NCBI GenBank assembly: GCA_913009475.1
Contig: CAJVYJ010000079.1
Coordinates: forward strand, 1 to 8,032
Source of the DNA: an uncultured Actinomycetes bacterium
GTDB lineage: Bacteria; Actinomycetota; Aquicultoria; CAJVYJ01
DNA length: 8,032 nt
Reading direction: 5' to 3'
Shown: positions 1 through 5,734 of the stretch, in pieces
Numbering within the stretch: the first letter of the stretch is position 1
Layout: each line of letters begins with the position of its first letter
The notes under the pieces: model-generated
The model's input: only the letters and a program-made list of their open reading frames with translations
Told to the model about the DNA's origin: nothing
The model's database searches: none
Made by a program: the position numbers and the translations under genes

Positions 1-959
1 AACAAATATACAAGGCAATTACCAGTGAATTAGTGACTGGATTTTCGCAAATTACAACTTTGCCAAAAGAGTTGCGCCAAGAATTCACGCGGGACTTCCC
101 CTATTATTTTCCGAAATTAATAGCTCAATTCGAATCAAAAGATTGCCAAAAGTTTTTATTGGAATTAAGCGATGGCCTTAGGGTGGAGACAGTATTGATT
201 TCGGAGAATGGTAAAAAGAGAAACACGGTCTGTTTTTCCACCCAATTCGGCTGCTCTTTGGATTGCTGCTTCTGCGCCACCGGCCGGATCGGGTTCAAAC
301 GTAATCTTGATTATCGTGAAATAGCTATGCAGGTCTTGTTCGTTGCCGGCTACTTAAAACAACGGGGCCGTCGTCTTACCAACGCGGTGGCGATGGGTAT
401 GGGAGAACCTTTATTAAATTATGATAATCTATTAAAAGCTCTGCGTTTATTGAACGATAAAGAAGGTTTTAATCTGGCCGCGCGTCATATCTCGGTCTCG
501 ACTTCAGGCATTATTCCGGCGATAAAAAAAATCGCGCTAATACCCGAACAATTTAATCTGGCTGTTTCTTTGCACTCACCTTTTGACCGGCAGCGGCGCC
601 GACTGATGCCGATAGCGAAAAGATATGAACTAAACGCATTACTTGAAGCGCTCAGATACTATATTAAAATAACCGGGCGTAAAGTCATGTTGGAGTATCT
701 TTTGCTTGACGGCGTGAATGTTTCGACAAAGCACTTGGATGCTCTGGCTGAAATTGCTAAGAGTAATCTATTTCACGTAAATCTCGTCAACTATAATTTT
801 ACGGACAGTCGCCTGAAGCCTGTCAGTACTAAAGACGCGAAAAGGATACTCGATTACCTAAAGTCAGCCGGTGTTTCCGTCACTTTGCGCCGTTCTGTCG
901 GCGACAAGATCAACGCGGCTTGCGGGCAGTTGGTGGGGAGCATAGAGGGTAGGGGGTAA
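1..959 (+). CDS. rlmN: 23S rRNA (adenine2503-C2)-methyltransferase RlmN, 5'-partial
   Basis: Radical-SAM enzyme that methylates C2 of A2503 in 23S rRNA (and, in characterised homologues, A37 of some tRNAs). Numbering from the GTG at 33, the [4Fe-4S] cysteines CxxxCxxC are C74, C78 and C81. C67 matches E. coli C118, and C297 in the GDKINAACGQL motif matches the methyl-carrying C355. A GEP motif sits at 124-126. That GTG is probably not the true start: the frame stays open to base 3 and encodes QIYKAITSELV just before it, which resembles the conserved 'RAKQIYKWIY' segment normally found 30-40 residues into RlmN. I therefore read the gene as running in from upstream of the window, with the start missing. 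The stop is TAA at 957-959. The next gene is 258 bases away, so rlmN is probably the end of its own transcript. Confidence 0.95.
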   Translation, partial: QIYKAITSELVTGFSQITTLPKELRQEFTRDFPYYFPKLIAQFESKDCQKFLLELSDGLRVETVLISENGKKRNTVCFSTQFGCSLDCCFCATGRIGFKRNLDYREIAMQVLFVAGYLKQRGRRLTNAVAMGMGEPLLNYDNLLKALRLLNDKEGFNLAARHISVSTSGIIPAIKKIALIPEQFNLAVSLHSPFDRQRRRLMPIAKRYELNALLEALRYYIKITGRKVMLEYLLLDGVNVSTKHLDALAEIAKSNLFHVNLVNYNFTDSRLKPVSTKDAKRILDYLKSAGVSVTLRRSVGDKINAACGQLVGSIEGRG

Positions 960-998
960 GGCGGATGGGCGACGGGGTAAGAGCGCAAAACGTGTAGA

Positions 999-1017
999 GG
1001 TGGAGTTTATCTCCACC
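999..1017 (+). terminator. Short perfect hairpin after rlmN, possible weak terminator
   Basis: GGTGGAG (999-1005) pairs perfectly with CTCCACC (1011-1017) around a 5-base TTTAT loop, 40 bases after the rlmN stop. There is no uninterrupted T-run after it (CGTGAAAATGTTTCTT follows), so it would be a weak intrinsic terminator, or an RNA 3'-end stabiliser. Confidence 0.4.
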
Positions 1018-1041
1018 CGTGAAAATGTTTCTTAATAGCTG

Positions 1042-1154
1042 TAAGATGTGTAGCGCGCCAGTTCATCTGGCGCCTTATGGTTGAGGAAAGAAAACGTGGA
1101 GTCGCAAAGCCAGCTTTACCTAACGGAAACGTAGGTGACCTAAGAATCATCTTA
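1042..1154 (+). ncRNA. Candidate structured leader RNA (three-way junction), class unknown
   Basis: Hand folding gives nested helices. P1 is TAAGATG (1042-1048) with CATCTTA (1148-1154), 7 perfect pairs. P2 is GCGCCAG (1055-1061) with CTGGCGC (1067-1073), loop TTCAT. P3 is CTTA-T-GGT (1074-1081, T1078 bulged) with ACCTAAG (1138-1144). P4, inside P3, is ACCTA-A-CG (1118-1125, A1123 bulged) with CGTAGGT (1130-1136), capped by a GAAA tetraloop. A purine-rich unpaired strand at about 1083-1117 contains GAGGAAAG and GTCGCAAAGCC. The element ends 63 bases before the GTG of the HTH regulator, where a cis-regulatory leader or riboswitch would sit. GCAAAGCC recalls the c-di-GMP-I (GEMM) core, but the remaining GEMM consensus is missing, so I do not assign that class. 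The pairings are seen in the sequence; the regulatory role is inference. The rest of 960-1217 holds only the hairpin at 999-1017 and the palindrome at 1198-1207. Confidence 0.5.
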
Positions 1155-1197
1155 ATATAGACATCGCGAAGCGCTTGTGATAACTTTGTAGACACAT

Positions 1198-1207
1198 TTG
1201 TATACAA
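1198..1207. promoter_or_regulatory. Palindrome TTGTATACAA overlapping the ribosome binding site; candidate operator
   Basis: A perfect 10-bp palindrome whose last two bases are part of the Shine-Dalgarno AAGGGAG (1206-1212) of the HTH gene. A partial copy, TTTGTAGACA, lies just upstream at 1185-1194. Autoregulation by the downstream HTH protein is an inference; the palindrome is short enough to occur by chance. Confidence 0.3.
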
Positions 1208-1217
1208 GGGAGCGCGA

Positions 1218-1841
1218 GTGCGGCTGATAAGGGTAGGAGATAAGATAATCTCGTGGGAGAAAGTATCCACAGCTCTGGCGGAGATGCTCCATCGCCGTTC
1301 TAAGGGTGCTACCCAGCAAGAAGTAGCCAAGGCTTTTGGGATCGAGCGGGCGTTCGTCTCCTACCTCGAAGGCATCGGTTCTATACGCAAAGGTCATCAT
1401 CTGGCCATAGTCGGGTTTCCCGTCAAAAATAAATCTCAGATTTATGAATTAGCTGAAGAATTCGGAGTCGAACTTGTTTATCTCTTAAGTGAAGACGAGC
1501 GTCGGAGTTTTGTCTCGCAAAAAAGCGGTGCCGAACTCTTTAATGAGCTGCTGGATATCCTGGTGAAGCTAAAAGAGTATGACTTAATCGTTGTCTTGGC
1601 GTCCGATAAGCGGGCGGCGACAATCGAGAAGATATTAGACCAAGAAGTAGTCAGCTTACCTATCGGCGCTTCACCTTTGACCGCAGATCAATCAGTTGAC
1701 ATAGATTCATTACGACAAATTTTAGAGACATTAATTAAGGATAAAGAGGAGGAATTCGATGAAGAAGGTCGTCAGCGTGAGCCTTGGATCTTCAAAAAGA
1801 GACCACGCCGCCGAAGTCGAGCTGCTCGGCCAAAAATTTAG
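1218..1841 (+). CDS. Helix-turn-helix transcriptional regulator of the AAR-like operon
   Basis: Predicted DNA-binding protein of 207 residues. Residues about 13-52 form a helix-turn-helix of Cro/XRE type (ATQQEVAKAFGIERAFVSYL, recognition helix about 42-52). Residues about 63-150 form an alpha/beta domain that may sense a ligand or partner (AIVGFPVKN, then LIVVLASDKR); I do not recognise a ligand pocket. The GTG start is supported by AAGGGAG at 1206-1212, five bases away. The protein begins MRLIRVGDKIISWEKV, which I recall as typical of the regulator found beside the next two genes in Clostridia. Residues about 181-207, an acidic then very basic tail (KKRPRRRSRAARP), are encoded inside the next gene in another frame. 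The gene is first in a three-gene operon and follows the structured leader, so it probably controls this operon; its effector is unknown. Confidence 0.75.
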   Translation: MRLIRVGDKIISWEKVSTALAEMLHRRSKGATQQEVAKAFGIERAFVSYLEGIGSIRKGHHLAIVGFPVKNKSQIYELAEEFGVELVYLLSEDERRSFVSQKSGAELFNELLDILVKLKEYDLIVVLASDKRAATIEKILDQEVVSLPIGASPLTADQSVDIDSLRQILETLIKDKEEEFDEEGRQREPWIFKKRPRRRSRAARPKI

Positions 1842-2661
1842 TATCAGTCGCGTCGGTACCGATGGAGACTTTACTAAGGCTGAGGAGATATTAAGAAGAC
1901 TTGACGGAGAAGTGTCGGCGATTGGCCTAGGCGGTATCGACCTATATTTATACGCGGGCGATAAACGTTACCGTGTTCGCGATGGAGTCAGATTGGCAAA
2001 AGCAGTCAAACAAACTCCGGTTGTTGACGGCAGCGGCTTAAAAAATACATTGGAGCGGGAGACTATCGATTATCTTAAAGCCGAGGGTATGCCGTTGGCT
2101 GGGAAAAAAGTTCTCATGGTAAGCGCGGTCGACCGCTTTGGTATGGCGCAAGCGCTGGCTGCGGCCGGCTGTGATATGATATTTGGGGACCTGATTTTTG
2201 GTTTGAATGTGCCTATAGCCATTAGGTCTTTTAGAACATTTAATGTTTTAGCTAAAATACTATTGCCTATAGTGGTGCGCCTGCCTTTTAAGATATTATA
2301 TCCCACCGGTGAAAAGCAAGATAAGGAGTCCAAATCCAAAAACGCCCGCTATTATCAAGAAGCGGATATAATTGCCGGTGACTATCTTTTTATCCGTAAA
2401 TTTATGCCGGCGAAGATGATGGGCAAATGGATATTGACCAATACGGTTACCAAGGAAGACGTTGACGACCTACGCCGCCGAGGTGTTAAATATTTAATAA
2501 CGACGACGCCTGAATTTGACGGGCGTTCATTTGGGACTAATGTCATGGAGGCATTGTTTGTGGCTATTTTAAACAAACCGTTAGCGGAGATTACCAGTGC
2601 TGATTATCTGGAACTGATACGAGGTTTGAGCTTAAAGCCCAGAATCGAGAGGTTAAATTAG
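1759..2661 (+). CDS. Conserved 'quinate 5-dehydrogenase'-like protein (function unproven)
   Basis: A 300-residue protein of a family that databases commonly label quinate 5-dehydrogenase; I know of no biochemical proof, and the name is best treated as a placeholder. Residues 1-85 form a small alpha/beta domain with a Gly-rich turn (SAIGLGGIDLYLYAGDKRY, 53-71). Residues 114-148 look nucleotide-binding or Rossmann-like (GKKVLMVSAVDRFGMA, then AAAGCDMIFGD). Residues about 161-180 are hydrophobic (FNVLAKILLPIVV) and could contact membrane or a lipid substrate. Residues 225-262 carry a conserved-looking ILTNTV...YLITTTPEFDGRSFGTNVME stretch. The ATG at 1759 has a very strong Shine-Dalgarno, AGAGGAGG (1745-1752), inside the end of the regulator gene, which it overlaps by 83 bases. 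Its TAG stop overlaps the GTG of the next gene by one base, which implies translational coupling and a shared pathway with the AAR-like reductase. Confidence 0.7.
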   Translation: MKKVVSVSLGSSKRDHAAEVELLGQKFSISRVGTDGDFTKAEEILRRLDGEVSAIGLGGIDLYLYAGDKRYRVRDGVRLAKAVKQTPVVDGSGLKNTLERETIDYLKAEGMPLAGKKVLMVSAVDRFGMAQALAAAGCDMIFGDLIFGLNVPIAIRSFRTFNVLAKILLPIVVRLPFKILYPTGEKQDKESKSKNARYYQEADIIAGDYLFIRKFMPAKMMGKWILTNTVTKEDVDDLRRRGVKYLITTTPEFDGRSFGTNVMEALFVAILNKPLAEITSADYLELIRGLSLKPRIERLN

Positions 2662-3743
2662 TGCAAACGTTTGCTTTTTTAATCCATCCGCTGAGCATCG
2701 ATGATGTGGCGAAAAAGTATAAGATAGCCAAGCGGGTTTCCCCTAAAGTCGTCGGCCAAGTGCTGCGCCGCCGCCCGCCTTTTGTTATCTCTGAAATCGA
2801 GGGGATAGTCTCCGCCACCGGAGCCAAAGCCAAAGGTTGGTTTGTAGTCGTTCCTCTGCTGCCTTGGCAATTTCATCAGCTTGAAGAAGATTATGTCTTG
2901 GAGAAGATCGCCAAGGCTTGTAAGGTAGCCAGAAAAGAGGGCGCTAAAATCGTTGGTTTGGGTGCGTTTACGGCCATGGTGGGAAATGGTGGTGAGAGGC
3001 TGGCTGATTTAGTCGATATACCCATTACCACCGGTAATACCTATACGACCACAACCGCGATACAAGGTGCGCTTAAAGCCGCTGATATTATGAACATAAC
3101 TACAAGTAAGTCAACTCTGGCCGTTGTTGGCGCCTCCGGCTCGATTGGCCGCGCTTGCGCTCAGTTATTGGCCCCGAAGTTTAAAAATATATTGTTGGTC
3201 GGGCGCAATATTGAACATTTGGAGGAGGTCGACGCAATATTAAAACCGAATACCGACGGTGAGATAAGATTAATGACCTCTGTCAGTGAAGCAGTGGCTC
3301 AAAGTGATGTGATATTAACGGTTACCGGCGCCGTTGAAGCCGTAATCGAGCCGCAAGATATAAAATCCGGTGCCGTCGTTTGCGATGTCGCGCGTCCTCG
3401 GGACGTATCTAAGCTGGTCTCGATGGTACGTGATGATGTTTTGGTCATTGACGGTGGTATTATTAAACCACCCGGCCAAGTCGATTTTAAAATCGAGTTC
3501 GGTCCGCCGCCGGGTATGTGTGAAGGCTGTGTGGGAGAGACTATCATCTTGGCCCTGGAAGGCCGCTATGAAAACTATACTTTAGGAAAAAAAATCACGC
3601 CGGCCAAGGTTATGGAGATGAGCCAACTGGCGGATAAGCACGGCTTCAAACTCGCGGGGCTGAGACGGTTAGAGAAATTGGTAACGGACAAACAGATAGA
3701 AGACATTAAAAGCAGTGTAAAAAAGAGACACTTAGCCGTATGA
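2661..3743 (+). CDS. AAR-like long-chain acyl-ACP/acyl-CoA reductase (COG5322 family)
   Basis: A 360-residue predicted NAD(P)H oxidoreductase that resembles cyanobacterial acyl-ACP reductase (fatty acyl-ACP to fatty aldehyde). Matching motifs: GLGAFTAMVGNGG (99-111) and TTGNTYTTTTAIQ (123-135) against the AAR GLGGFTS and TTGNS...T segments; a Rossmann GASGSIG at 157-163, with GRN at 181-183 in the likely NADP-phosphate position; CDVARPRDV at 241-249 (AAR: CDVSRPRNV); and C290 in CEGCVGET, which aligns with the catalytic Cys294 of Synechococcus AAR. The C-terminal DKHGFKLAGL (325-334) also matches AAR. The GTG start overlaps the previous stop by one base and has GAGAGG at 2647-2652. No aldehyde-deformylating oxygenase lies beside it, so alkane formation is not implied; a fatty aldehyde or alcohol for lipid or wax is one possibility. 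Databases may label it shikimate or amino-acid dehydrogenase. Confidence 0.75.
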   Translation: MQTFAFLIHPLSIDDVAKKYKIAKRVSPKVVGQVLRRRPPFVISEIEGIVSATGAKAKGWFVVVPLLPWQFHQLEEDYVLEKIAKACKVARKEGAKIVGLGAFTAMVGNGGERLADLVDIPITTGNTYTTTTAIQGALKAADIMNITTSKSTLAVVGASGSIGRACAQLLAPKFKNILLVGRNIEHLEEVDAILKPNTDGEIRLMTSVSEAVAQSDVILTVTGAVEAVIEPQDIKSGAVVCDVARPRDVSKLVSMVRDDVLVIDGGIIKPPGQVDFKIEFGPPPGMCEGCVGETIILALEGRYENYTLGKKITPAKVMEMSQLADKHGFKLAGLRRLEKLVTDKQIEDIKSSVKKRHLAV

Positions 3744-3808
3744 CTCCTGAAAAAAACGAAGCCTCTTCACGAAATATCCTTGACATTTTTAAGCAACCAA
3801 GATTATAG
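3740..3808 (+). CDS. Small 22-codon ORF at the end of the AAR-like operon (hypothetical or remnant)
   Basis: An ATG at 3740 overlaps the TGA stop of the reductase gene (ATGA), the usual geometry for translational coupling. The product begins MTPEKNEASSRNILDIF and stops at TAG 3806-3808. It looks like the N-terminus of a longer protein (charged start, then an amphipathic ILDIFKQPRL), so it may be the stub of a lost fourth operon gene. The promoter for the next gene lies within its last codons. I do not recognise it, and chance is a real alternative. Confidence 0.3.
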   Translation: MTPEKNEASSRNILDIFKQPRL

Positions 3809-3809
3809 T
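3780..3809 (+). promoter_or_regulatory. Sigma70-type promoter for the secreted repeat protein
   Basis: A perfect -35 TTGACA (3780-3785), an 18-base spacer and a -10 TATAGT (3804-3809, one mismatch to TATAAT). Transcription would start near 3816, about 30 bases before the ATG at 3846. No terminator separates it from the upstream operon, so some read-through is possible. Confidence 0.75.
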
Positions 3810-3845
3810 TAAGAAACAGTTAATCCTAACTTGCTAGGGGGTATC

Positions 3846-5510
3846 ATGAAAGCGATTGTTTCTGATTCCAAGTTTTATCTCATCTTTTTCGTCTTACTGT
3901 TTCTGACAGCTCTTTTTTCTTTATCCTTATTTGTTTCGCCGGCTGCTTTAGGCGCCGAGAGCCAAATTACCACTAGTGTCGCCACACAAACGATTCCGGC
4001 TATTTATGGTAACAACATCGTCTGGCAGGACTCGCGCAACGGTAATTGGGATATCTATGCGTACAATTTAACTACCGGCGCTGAGAGTCAAATCACTACC
4101 GACACTGATAACCAAAATGACCCCGCTATCTACGACAATAAAATTGTCTGGGAAGACTATCGCAACGGTAACCCTGACATCTACATGTATAATCTGACAA
4201 CTGGAATTGAGAGCCAAATTACCACCAGTACGGACAATCAAACATATCCCAACATCTACGGCGATAAGATTGTTTGGCAGGACTATCGCAATAGCACCAG
4301 CACTGCTGATATCTATATGTATAATTTAACTACTGGAATTGAGAGCCAAATCACTACCGACACTAATAATCAGTATGGTCCGGCCATCTACGGCAATAAA
4401 ATTGTCTGGCATGATAATCGCAACGGCAACTGGGATATCTATATGGATACCCTGGCCACCGGTACTAGGGCGATGACCAGTGCCGAAAGCTGGGACTCCG
4501 GTATTGGCAACTGGGACTGGGCCGGGAGTAAAGTCGCCTCCGGCGACTTTAACGGCGACGGTCTGATGGATCTGGTGGCTTTCTATGGTTACGGCGCTAC
4601 CAGGCAGACTAAAGCTTGGGTTTTTCTCAATAACGGTAATGGCGGCTATAACGCGCCGGTCGTTTGGTGGGACTCTGGGCCCAACAACTGGGATTGGGAC
4701 GGTACCAAATTAACCGTGGGTGATTATAACGGCGACGGCTTGGCCGATATCGGCGTTCTCTATGGTTATGCCGCCCAGCGCCAAACTAAAGCTTTTGTTT
4801 TTACCTCCAACGGTACCAACGCCTTTAACGCTCCCACTGCTTGGTGGGACAGCGGCGCCGGTAATTGGGACTGGGCCGGTACCAAGCTAAGCAGCGGTGA
4901 CTATAACGGTGACGGTGTTGATGATATCGGCGCTCTTTACGGTTACGCGACTGAGCGTCAGTCACGCGCCTTTATCTTTACTTCCAACGGCACCGATGCC
5001 TTTAACGCTCCCACTGCTTGGTGGGACAGCGGCGCCGGTAATTGGGACTGGGCCGGTACCAAGCTAAGCAGCGGTGACTATAACGGTGACGGAATTACTG
5101 ACTTAAGTGCTCTCTATGGCTATGCGACCGAGCGCCAATCGCGCGCTTTCGTCTTTACCTCCAACGGTACCGATGCCTTTAACGCTCCCACTGCTTGGTG
5201 GGACTCAGGCCCCGGCAACTTGGACTGGGGTGGTTCAACCCTGCTAAGCGGTGATTTCAGCGGTGACGGTCAAGACGACCTAGATATCTTCTACGGCTAT
5301 AGCGGCGAGCAAACCAAGATATGGCAATTCGATTCCAACAGCGCCGGCTTTGCTACTCCTTATGCCGCTTGGGACTCGGGCGTGGGTGGCTGGGACTGGT
5401 CGCGTAGTAAAGTCGTCTCCGGTGATACCAATGGAGACGGCCAAACCGATATAGCTGTTTTCTATAATTATCCTGGGCAACTTCAAACTAAAGCTATTAA
5501 TCTGAAATAG
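3846..5510 (+). CDS. Secreted TolB-like / FG-GAP (VCBS-type) repeat protein
   Basis: A 554-residue exported protein with no visible enzyme domain. The ATG at 3846 is preferred over the TTG at 3831 because AGGGGG (3836-3841) lies just before it and the product then starts as a clean signal peptide: MKAIVSDSK, a hydrophobic core YLIFFVLLFLTALFSLSLFV, and probable cleavage after A37 (ALGA|ES). Residues 38-207 hold four 42-44-residue repeats (ESQITT...IYGNKIVWQDYRNGNWDIYMYNLTTG), a TolB-like beta-propeller blade motif. Residues 216-554 hold six repeats, mostly 59 residues (WDSGxGNWDWAGTKLxSGDYNGDGxxD...), each with an FG-GAP-like DxNGDGxxD loop, a typical Ca2+ site (D5 repeat has S for N). There is no LPXTG, second membrane segment or S-layer domain, so it is probably released or held non-covalently at the surface. 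A binding or adhesion role is inference. The gene has its own promoter and terminator. Confidence 0.85.
   Translation: MKAIVSDSKFYLIFFVLLFLTALFSLSLFVSPAALGAESQITTSVATQTIPAIYGNNIVWQDSRNGNWDIYAYNLTTGAESQITTDTDNQNDPAIYDNKIVWEDYRNGNPDIYMYNLTTGIESQITTSTDNQTYPNIYGDKIVWQDYRNSTSTADIYMYNLTTGIESQITTDTNNQYGPAIYGNKIVWHDNRNGNWDIYMDTLATGTRAMTSAESWDSGIGNWDWAGSKVASGDFNGDGLMDLVAFYGYGATRQTKAWVFLNNGNGGYNAPVVWWDSGPNNWDWDGTKLTVGDYNGDGLADIGVLYGYAAQRQTKAFVFTSNGTNAFNAPTAWWDSGAGNWDWAGTKLSSGDYNGDGVDDIGALYGYATERQSRAFIFTSNGTDAFNAPTAWWDSGAGNWDWAGTKLSSGDYNGDGITDLSALYGYATERQSRAFVFTSNGTDAFNAPTAWWDSGPGNLDWGGSTLLSGDFSGDGQDDLDIFYGYSGEQTKIWQFDSNSAGFATPYAAWDSGVGGWDWSRSKVVSGDTNGDGQTDIAVFYNYPGQLQTKAINLK
3957..4466 (+). repeat. Four TolB-like coding repeats
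   Basis: Units start at 3957, 4083, 4209 and 4341 (126, 126, 132 and 126 bases). Each encodes ESQITT, then PxIY, a K/N-IVWxD core, RNGN-like turn and DIYMYNLTTG. Four blades are fewer than the six or seven of a closed propeller, so the fold may be completed by the following repeats or by another copy of the protein. Confidence 0.85.
4491..5507 (+). repeat. Six tandem WDSG/GDxNGDG coding repeats, about 177 bp each
   Basis: Units start at 4491, 4668, 4845, 5022, 5199 and 5370. The first four are exactly 59 codons, the fifth is 57 and the sixth is a 46-codon terminal half. Units 3 and 4 are nearly identical: 95 bases at 4821-4915 recur without a mismatch at 4998-5092, and the first 30 bases recur again at 5175-5204, always 177 bases apart. 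This indicates recent tandem duplication or gene conversion and is a place where short-read assembly could gain or lose a unit. Confidence 0.92.
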
Positions 5511-5556
5511 TTTTAGGGAATGTTGTTGCTTTTGTTGCACAACATAAAGAAACAAG

Positions 5557-5590
5557 TGAGGACGGGTTTTATAACCCGCCCTCATTCTTT
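5557..5590 (+). terminator. Intrinsic terminator of the repeat-protein gene
   Basis: TGAGG-A-CGGGTT (5557-5568) pairs with AACCCG-C-CCTCA (5573-5584): eleven pairs with a single A/C mismatch around a TTAT loop. TTCTTT (5585-5590) follows. It lies 47 bases after the stop codon and just before the greA promoter. Confidence 0.8.
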
Positions 5591-5626
5591 AGATATAGTG
5601 CTTGGCGGCGCATCCTTAAAAATATT

Positions 5627-5655
5627 TTGACAAATATCCCAACATTTTTTATAAT
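5627..5655 (+). promoter_or_regulatory. Perfect-consensus sigma70 promoter of greA
   Basis: TTGACA (5627-5632), a 17-base spacer and TATAAT (5650-5655): both hexamers and the spacing match the consensus exactly. Transcription should start near 5662, giving a leader of about 73 bases before the greA ATG. Confidence 0.9.
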
Positions 5656-5676
5656 GCAGCCATCTTTATTTTAAAA

Positions 5677-5710
5677 AAGCACTGCGAAGCGCGGTGCTTA
5701 AAGTTTTTTT
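5677..5710 (+). terminator. Terminator-like hairpin in the greA leader (possible attenuator)
   Basis: AAGCACTGCG (5677-5686) pairs along its full length with CGCGGTGCTT (5690-5699), with one T-G wobble and an AAG loop. AAAG and then seven T's (5704-5710) follow. It lies between the consensus promoter and the greA start. On the minus strand the same stem is followed at once by a T-run, so it could also act bidirectionally, although no minus-strand gene reaches it. Attenuation or release of a short leader RNA is inference; the AAAG gap before the T-run would weaken + strand termination. Confidence 0.55.
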
Positions 5711-5718
5711 AACCGACC

Positions 5719-5726
5719 AGGACAGG
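5719..5726 (+). promoter_or_regulatory. greA ribosome binding site that decides the start
   Basis: AGGACAGG ends 8 bases before the ATG at 5735. The in-frame GTG at 5726 overlaps this site and so cannot use it, which makes the ATG the likely start. Confidence 0.7.
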
Positions 5727-5734
5727 TGTATCCA

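Noticed and set aside
1084..1091. GAGGAAAG resembling the 5' end of RNase P RNA
   Set aside because: It is followed by AAAACG and not by the conserved TCCGGGC, and no other RNase P element is present.
1082..1140. c-di-GMP-I (GEMM) riboswitch suggested by GTCGCAAAGCC and a GAAA tetraloop
   Set aside because: The tetraloop lies in the wrong arm relative to GCAAAGCC, and the GGCAAACC-like 5' segment and the GGTAGC...GGGTTGCC-like 3' segment are missing. Kept only as an unclassified structured RNA.
1175..1204. Promoter TTGTGA/TGTATA directly before the regulator gene
   Set aside because: Both boxes match poorly and the predicted start would fall in the ribosome binding site, leaving no leader for initiation.
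1007..1400. Two minus-strand ORFs (107 and 82 codons) across the leader and the regulator gene
   Set aside because: They overlap the structured leader and the real regulator, have no recognisable motifs and no good ribosome binding site.
3831..3845. TTG at 3831 as start of the secreted protein
   Set aside because: It precedes the AGGGGG ribosome binding site and would add five residues before a clean signal peptide; the ATG at 3846 fits better.
4491..5507. CRISPR array suggested by regularly spaced near-identical repeats
   Set aside because: The repeats are contiguous 59-codon coding units in one frame with no unique spacers; they are protein repeats.
5528..5545. Small inverted repeat TGTTG-CA-CAACA after the repeat-protein gene
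   Set aside because: The loop is too small for a stable hairpin, and the clear terminator follows at 5557-5590.
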